Notes under the pieces: generated by a model | What the model was told of the DNA's origin: nothing | The model's input: only the letters and a program-made list of their open reading frames with translations | Database searches by the model: none | DNA from: Corynebacterium sp. | Lineage (GTDB): Bacteria > Actinomycetota > Actinomycetes > Mycobacteriales > Mycobacteriaceae | Length of the DNA stretch: 64,000 nt | Reading direction: 5' to 3' | Assembly (NCBI RefSeq): GCF_030538285.1 | Contig: NZ_JAUNUG010000008.1 | Span: forward strand, 1-64,000 | In this document: one piece after another, positions 27,823 through 35,800 of the stretch | Layout: each line of letters starts with the position of its first letter | Position numbering within the stretch: the first letter of the stretch is position 1 | Program-made: the position numbers and the translations under genes

Positions 27823-28377
27823 TCATCCGGCAACGGACGGTGGGTCGAGGTAGAGGATCGACCCCTCGACCGCGATGGTGACCTCCTCGGAGACGAGCAC
27901 GCTGCCGGATTCGAGGATCTTCTGGAACTCCACCCCGTAGTCCCGGCGGTTGATCCGCATGGAGGCAGAAAAACCGACGCGGTACTTGTGCTCGAGGTCG
28001 ATGTCCGCGCCGCCGAGTTCCACGGTGAAAGTCTCCGGGCGGCTGACGCCGCGCATGGTGAGGGTGCCTTCCACGACGCCGTTGCGGTCATCGTGGAAGT
28101 GGGTGGCGGTCGACTCGAAGGTGATGTACGGGTGCTCGCGGACATCCAGGAAATCGGCGCTGCGCAAATGAACGTCGCGGGGCGGGACCCCGGTGTGCAG
28201 GCTGGCCGCGCGAATCTCAGCACGCACACGCAGGTCATTGAGGTGATCTCCGGCGCTCAGGGTGGCCGACCAGTCTCTGAACTCGCCGCGGATTTTGGTC
28301 ACCATCGCATGGCGAGCCTCGAAGAACACCGCCGTGTGTGCATGGTCGAACTCGTACTCACCCTTGATGACGATCAT
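27823..28377 (-). CDS. YceI family lipid-binding-like protein
   Basis: A 184-residue beta-barrel protein of the YceI family, members of which bind polyisoprenoids. The typical start EYEFDHAHTAVFFEARHAMVTKIRGEF, the centre RSADFLDVREHPYITFEST and the end RRDYGVEF are clear. There is no signal peptide, so it is cytoplasmic. The start is placed at ATG 28377, which has AAAGG seven bases upstream; ATG 28392 lacks a ribosome binding site. A role in handling isoprenoid quinone precursors is tempting given the men genes, but is inference. Confidence 0.85.
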   Translation of the reverse strand: MIVIKGEYEFDHAHTAVFFEARHAMVTKIRGEFRDWSATLSAGDHLNDLRVRAEIRAASLHTGVPPRDVHLRSADFLDVREHPYITFESTATHFHDDRNGVVEGTLTMRGVSRPETFTVELGGADIDLEHKYRVGFSASMRINRRDYGVEFQKILESGSVLVSEEVTIAVEGSILYLDPPSVAG

Positions 28378-28462
28378 CCGCGGGCCTTTCATCTATGACA
28401 GTTTGCTTCTCGAACACACACCATAAGGCCTATTCCTGTGAACACGCTACGATCTTGTCTTT

Positions 28463-29590
28463 GTGACCCGCCTGCTGGAACCCCTCGTCGTCGACCCGCG
28501 CGATCCTGTCGCCATCCTGCCCGCCCTGGAAGAGGCGATCGCCGGGCAGCGGACCCTGCTGCCGGTGCCCGCCGATGACCCCACCCGGGCCGCATTGCTG
28601 CGGGATTCCCAACGCGCCGGCCACCCCATCTCCGCGGACATCGCGCTGGTGGTGGCCACCTCCGGATCCACCGGTACCCCGAAGGGCGCCCAGCTCACCC
28701 CAGCGAACCTGGTCGCCAGTGCGGACGCCACCCACCGCCGCCTCGGCGGGGAGGGCCAGTGGCTGCTGGCCATGCCCGCCCACCACATCGCCGGCCTGCA
28801 GGTGCTCATCCGCTCGCTTATCGCGGGTGTTGATCCCCTGGCCATCGATTTGAGCACCGGGTTCCACACCGCCCGTTTCGCCCGCGCCGCCGCGGAACTC
28901 CACGCCACCGGTGACCGTTGCTACACCTCGCTCACCCCGATGCAGCTGGCCAAGCTCATGGACACCCTCCAGGGCATCGACGCGCTGCGGCTTTTCGACG
29001 CCATCCTCGTCGGCGGCGCCGCCCTTAACCCACAGTTGGCCCGCGCGGCCGCCGACATGCAGATCACGGTGGTGACCACGTACGGCTCCTCGGAAACCGC
29101 CGGCGGCTGCGTCTACGACGGCCAGCCGCTGCCCGGCGCGCGTGTCCGCGTCGACGAGGGGCGCATCCACCTCGGCGGGCCCATGATCGCCCACGGCTAC
29201 CGCAACGCCCCCGGGCACGAGGCCTTCGCGGAACCGGGCTGGTTCGCCACCTCCGATGCCGGGCTTATCGACGCCGACCGCCTCACCGTCACCGGCCGCC
29301 TCGACGCGATCATCGATTCGGGTGGCCTCAAGCTGCAGCCCGAGGTCCTCGAACAAGCGATGCTGGGGGTGCGCGGCGTGACCGGGGCGTGCGTCGTCGG
29401 TATCCCCCACCCGCGGCTCGGCCAGGCGATCGTCGCAGCCTACACCGGGCCCGCCACCCCGGGCGAGGTCATCGCCGGCCTCGAACACATCCCCCGCTGG
29501 CAGCTGCCCAAGGAACTCAAGCGCCTCGCCGAGCTGCCGGTGACGGGGCCCGGGAAGGTGGACCGGCGGGGCGTCGAGAAGCTCTTCTAG
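28463..29590 (+). CDS. menE: o-succinylbenzoate-CoA ligase
   Basis: A 375-residue AMP-forming acyl-CoA ligase with a short N-terminal domain, as in actinobacterial MenE. The P-loop-like motif ATSGSTGTPKGAQLTPANL, the adenylate motif TYGSSETAGGCVYDG, DAIIDSGGLKLQP (hinge) and the C-terminal catalytic lysine region GPGKVDRRGVEKLF are present. Start GTG 28463. It ends 4 bp into the convergent glycosyltransferase gene. Confidence 0.92.
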   Translation: MTRLLEPLVVDPRDPVAILPALEEAIAGQRTLLPVPADDPTRAALLRDSQRAGHPISADIALVVATSGSTGTPKGAQLTPANLVASADATHRRLGGEGQWLLAMPAHHIAGLQVLIRSLIAGVDPLAIDLSTGFHTARFARAAAELHATGDRCYTSLTPMQLAKLMDTLQGIDALRLFDAILVGGAALNPQLARAAADMQITVVTTYGSSETAGGCVYDGQPLPGARVRVDEGRIHLGGPMIAHGYRNAPGHEAFAEPGWFATSDAGLIDADRLTVTGRLDAIIDSGGLKLQPEVLEQAMLGVRGVTGACVVGIPHPRLGQAIVAAYTGPATPGEVIAGLEHIPRWQLPKELKRLAELPVTGPGKVDRRGVEKLF

Positions 29591-30525
29591 TCCTCCGAAC
29601 GGCTCGCCGCGACGAGCTTCTCCACGTCTTCGACGCTGTAGACGCGCTGGATCTGCTCATCGTTGCCGCCCATCAGCGTATTGCCGATGACCAACGCACC
29701 CGCCTGCGTCGACGGCACCACCGCAAAGTTGCGCGGGTGCGAGTACACCTGCCGCACGCGGTGCCCGGAGCGCAGGGCGCAGGCATGCAGCCAGACGTCG
29801 TCGGCACGCGGGGTAAGCTCCTGGAATACATCGCCCTGCTCCACGACGAAGTCGATGAAGGACGGCGGGTAGAGCACCCCGGACACACCGGTGGCGAAGT
29901 GCAGGTAGCTGGCCCGGCAGGTGTCGGCGGCGGTCCACTTGACGTAGGGCATAAGCTCCTCGTCGCGCAGTTCGATGCGGTGCGCGCGGTAGGCGATGAC
30001 AACATCGCTGCGCAAATCACCGATGAACAGCAGGCGCTCGAGGAACCACTCGGGGTAGATCATGTCGTCGTCGATGGTGACCACACGCCTGCCCGTGCCC
30101 ACCAACTCGCGGAACTGCCCCCAATATTTGGTGTGCGGGCCGTAAAGCCCGTCGGAGCAGCGCACCTGCAGGCCGCGTTTGACCAGGCGGCGGAGAGTTT
30201 TCGGCCATTCAGCGTCATAGTCTTTGCGGTCCAGCCACAGGACGACCGGGGCCTTGGTGTGGCCGCGGACGATGGATTCGAGGGTGTAGTGGACGCGATT
30301 GAGGCGCTCGCCGTGCGAGGTCAGCGATATGACGACGTCACCGTCCTGCGGGAAGCGGGCCCGCGAGACGCGGTTGTTCCACGCCAGCGGGATCATCCGG
30401 AAGAGAGTGAAGAAGAAGCTGACCACCTGGCCGAGCACATATGAGATCCACATAACCCGCTTGATCCTACTTTCGTCGGCTGCAGGCTGCCTGCCAGCCC
30501 CTTTAAGGTATGGTGTGGCCGACAT
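29587..30525 (-). CDS. putative glycosyltransferase with N-terminal membrane segment
   Basis: A protein of up to 312 residues. A membrane helix (about residues 27-47, WISYVLGQVVSFFFTLFRMIP) precedes a GT-A-like domain: VVISLTSHGERLNRVHYTLESI, then a DDD motif (RRVVTIDDDMIYPEWFLERLL) that would bind a metal-nucleotide sugar, and PRADDVWLHACALR as a possible catalytic-base region. Family and acceptor are not identified. The frame opens at ATG 30525 without a good ribosome binding site; ATG 30453 (MWISYVLG) is an equally good start. It is flanked by menE and menA but on the opposite strand. Confidence 0.6.
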   Translation of the reverse strand: MSATPYLKGAGRQPAADESRIKRVMWISYVLGQVVSFFFTLFRMIPLAWNNRVSRARFPQDGDVVISLTSHGERLNRVHYTLESIVRGHTKAPVVLWLDRKDYDAEWPKTLRRLVKRGLQVRCSDGLYGPHTKYWGQFRELVGTGRRVVTIDDDMIYPEWFLERLLFIGDLRSDVVIAYRAHRIELRDEELMPYVKWTAADTCRASYLHFATGVSGVLYPPSFIDFVVEQGDVFQELTPRADDVWLHACALRSGHRVRQVYSHPRNFAVVPSTQAGALVIGNTLMGGNDEQIQRVYSVEDVEKLVAASRSED

Positions 30526-30635
30526 GAATGCTTATCGACGCCCCGCCCGCACTTCCGCTGCCTGGAACCGGGCACCTACGCACCGGGCGACCCCCGGGTG
30601 AGCGCCGCCCACGCCGATGAAGGACAATAGGCCCC

Positions 30636-31541
30636 ATGTCCGTTGATCATCACACCTACCCGGCCACGGCCCGGGACTGGTGGCAGGCCGCCCGCCCGCA
30701 CACCTGGCCCAACGCCTTCTCCCCCGTCATTGTCGGTTCGGGAGCCGCCGCCTTCCAAAGTGGTTTCTCCTGGTGGCGGGCGCTGCTGGCACTCGTGGTC
30801 GCGTGGGCGCTCATCGTCGGCGTCAACTACGCCAACGACTATTCCGACGGCATCCGCGGCACCGACGAGGACCGCACCGGCCCGGCGCGGCTAACCGGCG
30901 GTGGCCTGGCGAAACCAGCGCACGTCAAACGCGCCGCCTTCCTCGCCTTCGGGGTGGCGGCAATAGCGGGTGTGACACTCTCCCTGGCGAGTGCCTGGTG
31001 GTTCATCCTGGTCGGCGCGGTAGCGATCCTCGGCGCCTGGTTCTACACCGGCGGCAAAAGCCCCTACGGCTACCGGGGCCTGGGGGAAGTGGCGGTGTTC
31101 ATCTTCTTCGGCCTCGTCGCCGTACTGGGTACCGAATACACCCAAGCCGGGGCGGTCTCCTGGATCGGTCTCGGCGGGGCGGTGGCCATCGGTGCGATCT
31201 CCTCCTCGGTGAACCTGGCCAACAACCTGCGCGACATCCCCTCGGATACCGCCGCCGGCAAGGTCACCCTCGCGGTGCGGCTCGGCGACCGCAACACCCG
31301 CTACGCCTACACCGCGCTGGCGCTGACCCCCTTCGTGGTCTCGCTCATCCTGGCCACCCAACTGCTCCCGCTGCTGCTGGGCCTGCTCGCCCTGCCCCTG
31401 GCGGTCGGCGGCATCATGGTTGCCCTGCGCGGGGCGCAAGGCCCGGCGCTCATCCCGCTGATCAAGTCCACCGGCCAGGCCATGCTCTTATGGGCCGTCC
31501 TCACCACGGCGGTGCTTATCCTCAACGCCCCGGGGGTGTAG
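30636..31541 (+). CDS. menA: 1,4-dihydroxy-2-naphthoate polyprenyltransferase
   Basis: A 301-residue UbiA-superfamily membrane prenyltransferase with about eight or nine helices. The first aspartate motif is NYANDYSDGIRGTDEDR and the second NLANNLRDIPSDTAAGK. RPHTWPNAFSPVIVG is typical of MenA. It attaches the polyprenyl chain to DHNA at the membrane. The following transporter gene begins at the next base after its stop. Confidence 0.95.
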   Translation: MSVDHHTYPATARDWWQAARPHTWPNAFSPVIVGSGAAAFQSGFSWWRALLALVVAWALIVGVNYANDYSDGIRGTDEDRTGPARLTGGGLAKPAHVKRAAFLAFGVAAIAGVTLSLASAWWFILVGAVAILGAWFYTGGKSPYGYRGLGEVAVFIFFGLVAVLGTEYTQAGAVSWIGLGGAVAIGAISSSVNLANNLRDIPSDTAAGKVTLAVRLGDRNTRYAYTALALTPFVVSLILATQLLPLLLGLLALPLAVGGIMVALRGAQGPALIPLIKSTGQAMLLWAVLTTAVLILNAPGV

Positions 31542-32477
31542 ATGACCGGCGTCATCACCGGCTTCGCCATCATCCTGGCGGTCATCGCCGTGGGCGTGAT
31601 CCTCTCGCGCATCGGCATCATCAAGGATGACCGCGAACGCCTGGTACTCAACCGGGTGGCCTTCTACGCCGCTTCCCCGGCACTGCTGTTCACCGCGGTG
31701 GCCAAATCGGACGCGCAGACCCTGTTCTCCCCGGTCATCCTGGTGATCTTCCTGGCGACACTGGCCACCGCCATCGTCTACATCATCGCCTCCGCGCTGT
31801 TCTTCCGGCAGGACCTGCCCACCACGACGATGGGTGCGGCGTCCGCCTGCTACTTCAACTCCGTCAACATCGGCCTGCCCGTGAGCATCTATGTTCTCGG
31901 CGAAGCCACTTATGTCGTCCCGGTCCTGGTGCTGCAGATGGTGGTGTTCACCCCGTTCATCCTCGCGGGACTGGTCGCCGATGACGCCGGTGGCCGCTCC
32001 CGACTGGCGCGCATCTGGGAGCCGGTGCGCACGGCAGTTTTCTCCCCGGTCGTCATCGGCTCGGTGCTGGGCCTGGTCGTGGCACTGGTCGGATTGCAGA
32101 TCCCCGACCCGGTCATGCGCCCCCTGGAGATCCTCGGTGGCGCGTCCATCCCGATGATCCTCATCAGCTTCGGCGCCTCACTGCGCAACACCGCACCGCT
32201 GACCACCCCGGCCGACCGCCCCGGCACCATCACCGCCACCGCCCTCAAACTGGTGGGCATGCCCGCCATCGCCTGGGGCATCGCCCTGGCCTTGGGGCTT
32301 CAGGGCAACGAGCTCTACGCCTCCGTCATCCTCGCGGCCCTGCCCGCCGCGCAAAACGTGTACAACTTCGCCGCCTCCTACCAGCGCGGCATGATCATCG
32401 CCCGCGACACGGTCTTCCTCACTACGTTCGGCTCTCTGCCGGTGATGCTGGCGATCGCCCTGCTCTTCGGGCGTTGA
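31542..32477 (+). CDS. AEC family transporter
   Basis: A 311-residue membrane protein with about ten helices in two five-helix halves. ACYFNSVNIGLPVSIYVLGE and LPAAQNVYNFAASYQRG are the conserved AEC (auxin efflux carrier-like) signatures with Asn/Pro in unwound helices. Bacterial members move small organic acids; the substrate here is unknown. It starts immediately after the menA stop, so the two are translationally adjacent and probably co-transcribed. Confidence 0.88.
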   Translation: MTGVITGFAIILAVIAVGVILSRIGIIKDDRERLVLNRVAFYAASPALLFTAVAKSDAQTLFSPVILVIFLATLATAIVYIIASALFFRQDLPTTTMGAASACYFNSVNIGLPVSIYVLGEATYVVPVLVLQMVVFTPFILAGLVADDAGGRSRLARIWEPVRTAVFSPVVIGSVLGLVVALVGLQIPDPVMRPLEILGGASIPMILISFGASLRNTAPLTTPADRPGTITATALKLVGMPAIAWGIALALGLQGNELYASVILAALPAAQNVYNFAASYQRGMIIARDTVFLTTFGSLPVMLAIALLFGR

Positions 32478-32550
32478 TCGGGCCCCGTCCTTCGGTTCGG
32501 GGCTCGGGGTTCGCGATCGTGCCGTCGCGATCACCCCGATCAGGGCCCGA
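32478..32550. terminator. compound stem-loop region after the AEC gene
   Basis: TCGGGCCC (32478-32485) pairs with GGGCCCGA (32543-32550). An inner CGCGATC...GCGATC pair lies between them. A second pairing of GGGGCTCGGGG (about 32499) with CCCCGAGCCC (about 32594) is possible. The region separates convergent genes and probably terminates transcription from both sides. Confidence 0.4.
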
Positions 32551-32618
32551 AAGACCCTCCCAGCCGTCCCTCCCGAGGGGACGACAGCGAGCCCCGAGCC
32601 CACGCGGAGGGGACGCCC

Positions 32619-32954
32619 CTAGCGGGAGTCCAGCTCTCGCTTCACCCACTCCTTGCGGGCCTTGCGCTGCGCGTTCCACGCCCCCACGGAACGGTTCGCC
32701 TCCACGCGCAAGCCCTTGAAGACGAGCATCGACAACGGGAACGCCACGAGCAGCGCCAAGAGGGCGGACATGACGAGGGGGACGGGGGCGTCGATAAGCA
32801 CCGCGAACAGCTGGATAACAATGGTAAGGACGACGAACAACCCGAGGCGGGCGCCGCCGTACTTGAGCAGCGCCATGTTGGCCTGGCGGCGGACCTGCGG
32901 ATTAAGCTCCGGGGGTGCGTCGGAAGGGTGCTGGGGATTCTCAGGTGCAGTCAC
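32619..32954 (-). CDS. DUF4229 small membrane protein
   Basis: A 111-residue protein. After a Pro-rich tail it has two membrane helices (LGLFVVLTIVIQLFAVLIDAP and LVMSALLALLVAFPLSMLVF) and a basic C-terminus (NAQRKARKEWVKREL), the DUF4229 pattern. The function of the family is unknown. It is divergent from the next small gene, with a 35-bp gap. Confidence 0.75.
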   Translation of the reverse strand: MTAPENPQHPSDAPPELNPQVRRQANMALLKYGGARLGLFVVLTIVIQLFAVLIDAPVPLVMSALLALLVAFPLSMLVFKGLRVEANRSVGAWNAQRKARKEWVKRELDSR

Positions 32955-32989
32955 ACCTGCAGTCTACTTCGGCCCGTAGAGTGGACTGC

Positions 32990-33262
32990 ATGGGACGCCT
33001 GTTACTTCTTCTGCTGATCGTCGTCGCCATTGTGCTCGTGTGGAAGGCCTTCGGGCCGAAGACCTGGAAGCGCAACCAGGCGACCCCGCCTCCCCGCGCG
33101 ATCAAGGGGCCGGACGATGACGAGGATTTCCTGTGGAAGATCGAGAAGGATCGTTTCAAGGAGCGTCGCGCCCGGGAAGCCGCGCAGCGCGAGGAAGAGG
33201 AACGCCGTAAGCGAGCCGAGGAGCGCTACCGTGACCCCGACGACGATCAGCCGGTGGATTGA
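32990..33262 (+). CDS. small membrane-anchored protein with charged tail
   Basis: A 90-residue protein starting MGRLLLLLLIVVAIVLVWKAF (one membrane anchor), followed by a Pro-rich linker and a strongly charged helix (EKDRFKERRAREAAQREEEE), probably coiled coil. ATG 32990 was chosen because the helix follows it directly. The end overlaps the next gene by 32 bases in another frame. Function unknown. Confidence 0.65.
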   Translation: MGRLLLLLLIVVAIVLVWKAFGPKTWKRNQATPPPRAIKGPDDDEDFLWKIEKDRFKERRAREAAQREEEERRKRAEERYRDPDDDQPVD

Positions 33263-33713
33263 GGCTGATCGCACCGGCGATCTCGCCGGGATGCGTGCCT
33301 GCCTGGCTGCGGATGCGCGCCTGATCTCCCCGCTCACCGATGGTTTTTCTTTCCAGGGGGCGGAAGAGGTCATGGCGGTGTTCGCGGCGGCGTTCGAGCT
33401 GCTCGATGACATCACCATCCACCGCACCACCGGTGCCGACGCGGACTGGGTCATTTACGGCACCAATCGGCTCGGCGCGCAGAACCTGGAGGAGATCCAG
33501 TGGCTGCGCCTGAACAACGAGGGGCTCATCGCAGAGATCACGCTGTTCATCCGCCCCATGCCCGCAGCCGTCATGCTGCTGGGGCGCATCGGGCCCGGGC
33601 TGGCCACGCGCGGGGCGCTACTTCCGGCAGCGAAAGTGGCCTCGACGGCGGCGCGCCCGCTGGGGTGGATCGTGCGCTTGGTGGAGCAGTTTCTCATGCC
33701 GCGCCTGCGCTAA
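33231..33713 (+). CDS. NTF2/SnoaL-like protein
   Basis: About 160 residues. The part WIEADRTGDLAGMRACLAADARLISPLTDGFSFQGAEEVMAVF reads like an NTF2-fold domain (SnoaL-like: helix, D-A-x-L-x-SP, then G...I/V). The most plausible start is GTG 33231, preceded by GAGGAG, and it overlaps the upstream gene. The C-terminal 40 residues extend beyond the usual fold and include a hydrophobic stretch. No substrate can be named. Confidence 0.6.
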   Translation: MTPTTISRWIEADRTGDLAGMRACLAADARLISPLTDGFSFQGAEEVMAVFAAAFELLDDITIHRTTGADADWVIYGTNRLGAQNLEEIQWLRLNNEGLIAEITLFIRPMPAAVMLLGRIGPGLATRGALLPAAKVASTAARPLGWIVRLVEQFLMPRLR

Positions 33714-33731
33714 TCCCATAAGGTGGTCGGC

Positions 33732-34298
33732 ATGACTGACCCCGCTGAGATCGCCGCTGTCGTTGCCGCTGCCCGGTCCATCCCGCCGGAGAATTTCGAC
33801 GGCTTTGAGGGGGTGTGGCCGGGGGAAATTGCCACCGCGCTGATCGACGCCGTCACCTCCCAAGGCGCCGCGTTCCGCCAGCAGCACCCGCAGGCCCGCG
33901 ACGATCTCCGCGCCCTCCCCGCGGATGTTCCGCACCGCGTCCACGAGGTGGCGAACAAACTTATCGACGCCCACCTCATCCACGCCGCCGACCTCGTCGA
34001 CGTTCCTACCGCCCGGCTGCGCGAGATCTACCTCAGTGTCGATGGCCTCGGCGAGACCACCTTCCATCATTTCTGCCTCAACCTGGGGCGCACCGGCCGC
34101 AAGGCCGACCGCCTACTTACCACTTTCCTCGGGGATGCTCTCAACCGGAAGGTCAGTCGTGCGGAGACGCATGACCTGGTCACTGCCGCTTATGGTGTGC
34201 TCAGCGCCGAGCCGGAGCACCGCTATGGCGCCACGCTCGCTGATTTCGGGGACGGACTGCGCCGGATGAGTCTGGAGATCCTCCGCCAGCCCTACTGA
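33732..34298 (+). CDS. hypothetical protein, possibly helix-hairpin-helix DNA-glycosylase-like
   Basis: A 188-residue soluble protein starting MTDPAEIAAVVAAARSIPP, with GGCATGAC start context. EIATALIDAVTSQGAAFRQQ and YLSVDGLGETTFHHFCLNLG...KADRLLTTFLGDAL recall the HhH-GPD core (LSVxGLGxxTxxxFxxxLG then K-x-D-R). The usual catalytic Lys/Asp arrangement is not convincing. I therefore call the fold tentatively and assign no activity. It ends 7 bp into the convergent XRE gene. Confidence 0.5.
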   Translation: MTDPAEIAAVVAAARSIPPENFDGFEGVWPGEIATALIDAVTSQGAAFRQQHPQARDDLRALPADVPHRVHEVANKLIDAHLIHAADLVDVPTARLREIYLSVDGLGETTFHHFCLNLGRTGRKADRLLTTFLGDALNRKVSRAETHDLVTAAYGVLSAEPEHRYGATLADFGDGLRRMSLEILRQPY

Positions 34299-34570
34299 GC
34301 CTGCTCCCCCGCCACCTCAAAGTTCATCGTCATGCCCAGCGCATGGGCGACGGCCGCGACCTTTTCCCAGCGGACCCCCGTGCCGCCGTGCTCGATGGTG
34401 TGCAGCGTCGAGCGGGAGACCCCGGCCTTTTCCGCGATGTCGGCCTGCAGCCCGCCGATGTCACGGCGGCGCTGAGCCAGCTGGGCCCCGAGCTCCAGCA
34501 GGACAGGATCATTGCCTGCCGGTTTACCGGTCTTCTTCCTGGGGGCAGAGGTTCCTGTCACTGTTCTCAC
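34292..34570 (-). CDS. XRE family helix-turn-helix regulator
   Basis: A 92-residue DNA-binding protein. After a basic N-terminus, the Cro/C1-type HTH occupies about residues 28-82 (LAQRRRDIGGLQADIAEKAGVSRSTLHTIEHGGTGVRWEKVAAVAHALGM). It ends soon after the HTH, so it has no ligand domain. No toxin gene is adjacent, which makes an antitoxin role unlikely. Target unknown. Confidence 0.8.
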   Translation of the reverse strand: MRTVTGTSAPRKKTGKPAGNDPVLLELGAQLAQRRRDIGGLQADIAEKAGVSRSTLHTIEHGGTGVRWEKVAAVAHALGMTMNFEVAGEQAQ

Positions 34571-34642
34571 TCCTCACTAAGAAGCTGTTGGGCCACAGTT
34601 TAGCGCGAAACAGCTCACGAGGGCCGGGTGCTGCTGACACAC

Positions 34643-34716
34643 CATCGAATTCACCCCGTCGAAAGGAATGCTCCAGGACGGATCCCGGGGCTCCTTTCGA
34701 CGGGGTGAATTCGATG
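34643..34716. repeat. perfect 25-bp inverted repeat
   Basis: The 25 bases at 34643-34667 (CATCGAATTCACCCCGTCG plus AAAGGA) are exactly complementary to 34692-34716, around a 24-nt loop that contains CGGATCCCGGGG. It begins 12 bp after the ccsB stop. It would form an exceptionally stable hairpin in RNA from either strand, probably ending ccsB transcription, but it has no T-run. Confidence 0.85.
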
Positions 34717-34728
34717 CGGCAGGCAGCC

Positions 34729-35724
34729 CTAGTTCAGTCCGGCATAGGAGTGCAGGCCAGAGACGACCATGTTAATGAAGAAGAGATTGAAGATAGTGGT
34801 GGCCAGGGCAGCGATGTTGATCCAGGCGGCCTTCCAGTTGCGCCAGCCGGCGGTGGCGCGGGCGTGGAGGTAGGCGGCGTAGAGCACCCAGGAAATCAGG
34901 GAGACGGTCTCCTTGGGGTCCCAACCCCAGAAGCGACCCCACGCGGCCTCCGCCCAGATGGCGCCGAGGACAATGCCCAGGCCGAAGACGGGGAGGGTGA
35001 GGATGGCGGTGCGGTAGGCCATGGCGTCGAGCTTCTTGGCGCTCGGCAGCGGCTTGGCGATGGCCCCGAAAATGCCGTGTTCCTTACCTTGCGGCTGCCA
35101 GATACGCAGCAGGTAAAGCAGGGAGGCGATGCCGGAGAGCATGCCGATGGACGCGCCGGAGGACACGACGGAGACGTGGATGGGCAGCCAGTTGGACTGC
35201 AGCGCCGGGACGACCGGGGCGGAATCCGCGTAGAGCTTGGTGCCGCCGAAAAACAGCAGCGCGAGGATGGGCACCAGCAGCCAGGGCCAGACGATGCGCC
35301 ATTCCTTGCGCTGGATGACCACCGCCGCCCCGATCATGATGAAAGCGGTGGTGACCAGCACGTACTCATAGAGGTTGCCGAAGGGGAAACGGTCGGTGGC
35401 CAGGCCGCGCAGCACCACGGACACGGAGTGGACGATGATGCCCAGCCATACCAGCGACTGGGTCATGCCGCCGAACTTGTTGGCGCGGGCCTCCAGGCGC
35501 TCGACTTCCGCGACCTCGGGGACATCGTCGACCACGGTTGACCCGCCGTCGCCGACGGCCACGAGTTCCTTGCTTTCTGCGCGGGCGAGGGCGCGACGGG
35601 CGTCGATAACGCCCTGCATTCGGCCGTAGTAGATGAGCGAGAGCACCAGCGCCAGCGTGTAGATGACGAAGGCGGACTGGAACGCCACATCCGAGAAGTT
35701 GGAGAGAGTCTGATTGACAGGCAT
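34729..35724 (-). CDS. ccsB: cytochrome c biogenesis protein CcsB/CcsA (haem handling, WWD protein)
   Basis: A 331-residue membrane protein of System II cytochrome c maturation with about eight helices. The haem-binding WWD motif WGRFWGWDPKETVSLISW is near the C-terminus. The external histidines (IIVHSVSVVLRG, LPIHVSVVSSG, GLHSYAGLN) are probable haem ligands. With ResB it forms the haem exporter/ligase outside the membrane. Naming (CcsA or CcsB) differs between species. It lies 76 bp downstream of resB. Confidence 0.93.
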   Translation of the reverse strand: MPVNQTLSNFSDVAFQSAFVIYTLALVLSLIYYGRMQGVIDARRALARAESKELVAVGDGGSTVVDDVPEVAEVERLEARANKFGGMTQSLVWLGIIVHSVSVVLRGLATDRFPFGNLYEYVLVTTAFIMIGAAVVIQRKEWRIVWPWLLVPILALLFFGGTKLYADSAPVVPALQSNWLPIHVSVVSSGASIGMLSGIASLLYLLRIWQPQGKEHGIFGAIAKPLPSAKKLDAMAYRTAILTLPVFGLGIVLGAIWAEAAWGRFWGWDPKETVSLISWVLYAAYLHARATAGWRNWKAAWINIAALATTIFNLFFINMVVSGLHSYAGLN

Positions 35725-35800
35725 GAAGGGACACCCTCAGGAGGTAGGCCGATGGTTTTTCCCCAGTGACGCTACCCCACCTGAGCGGGCGAATCCAACT

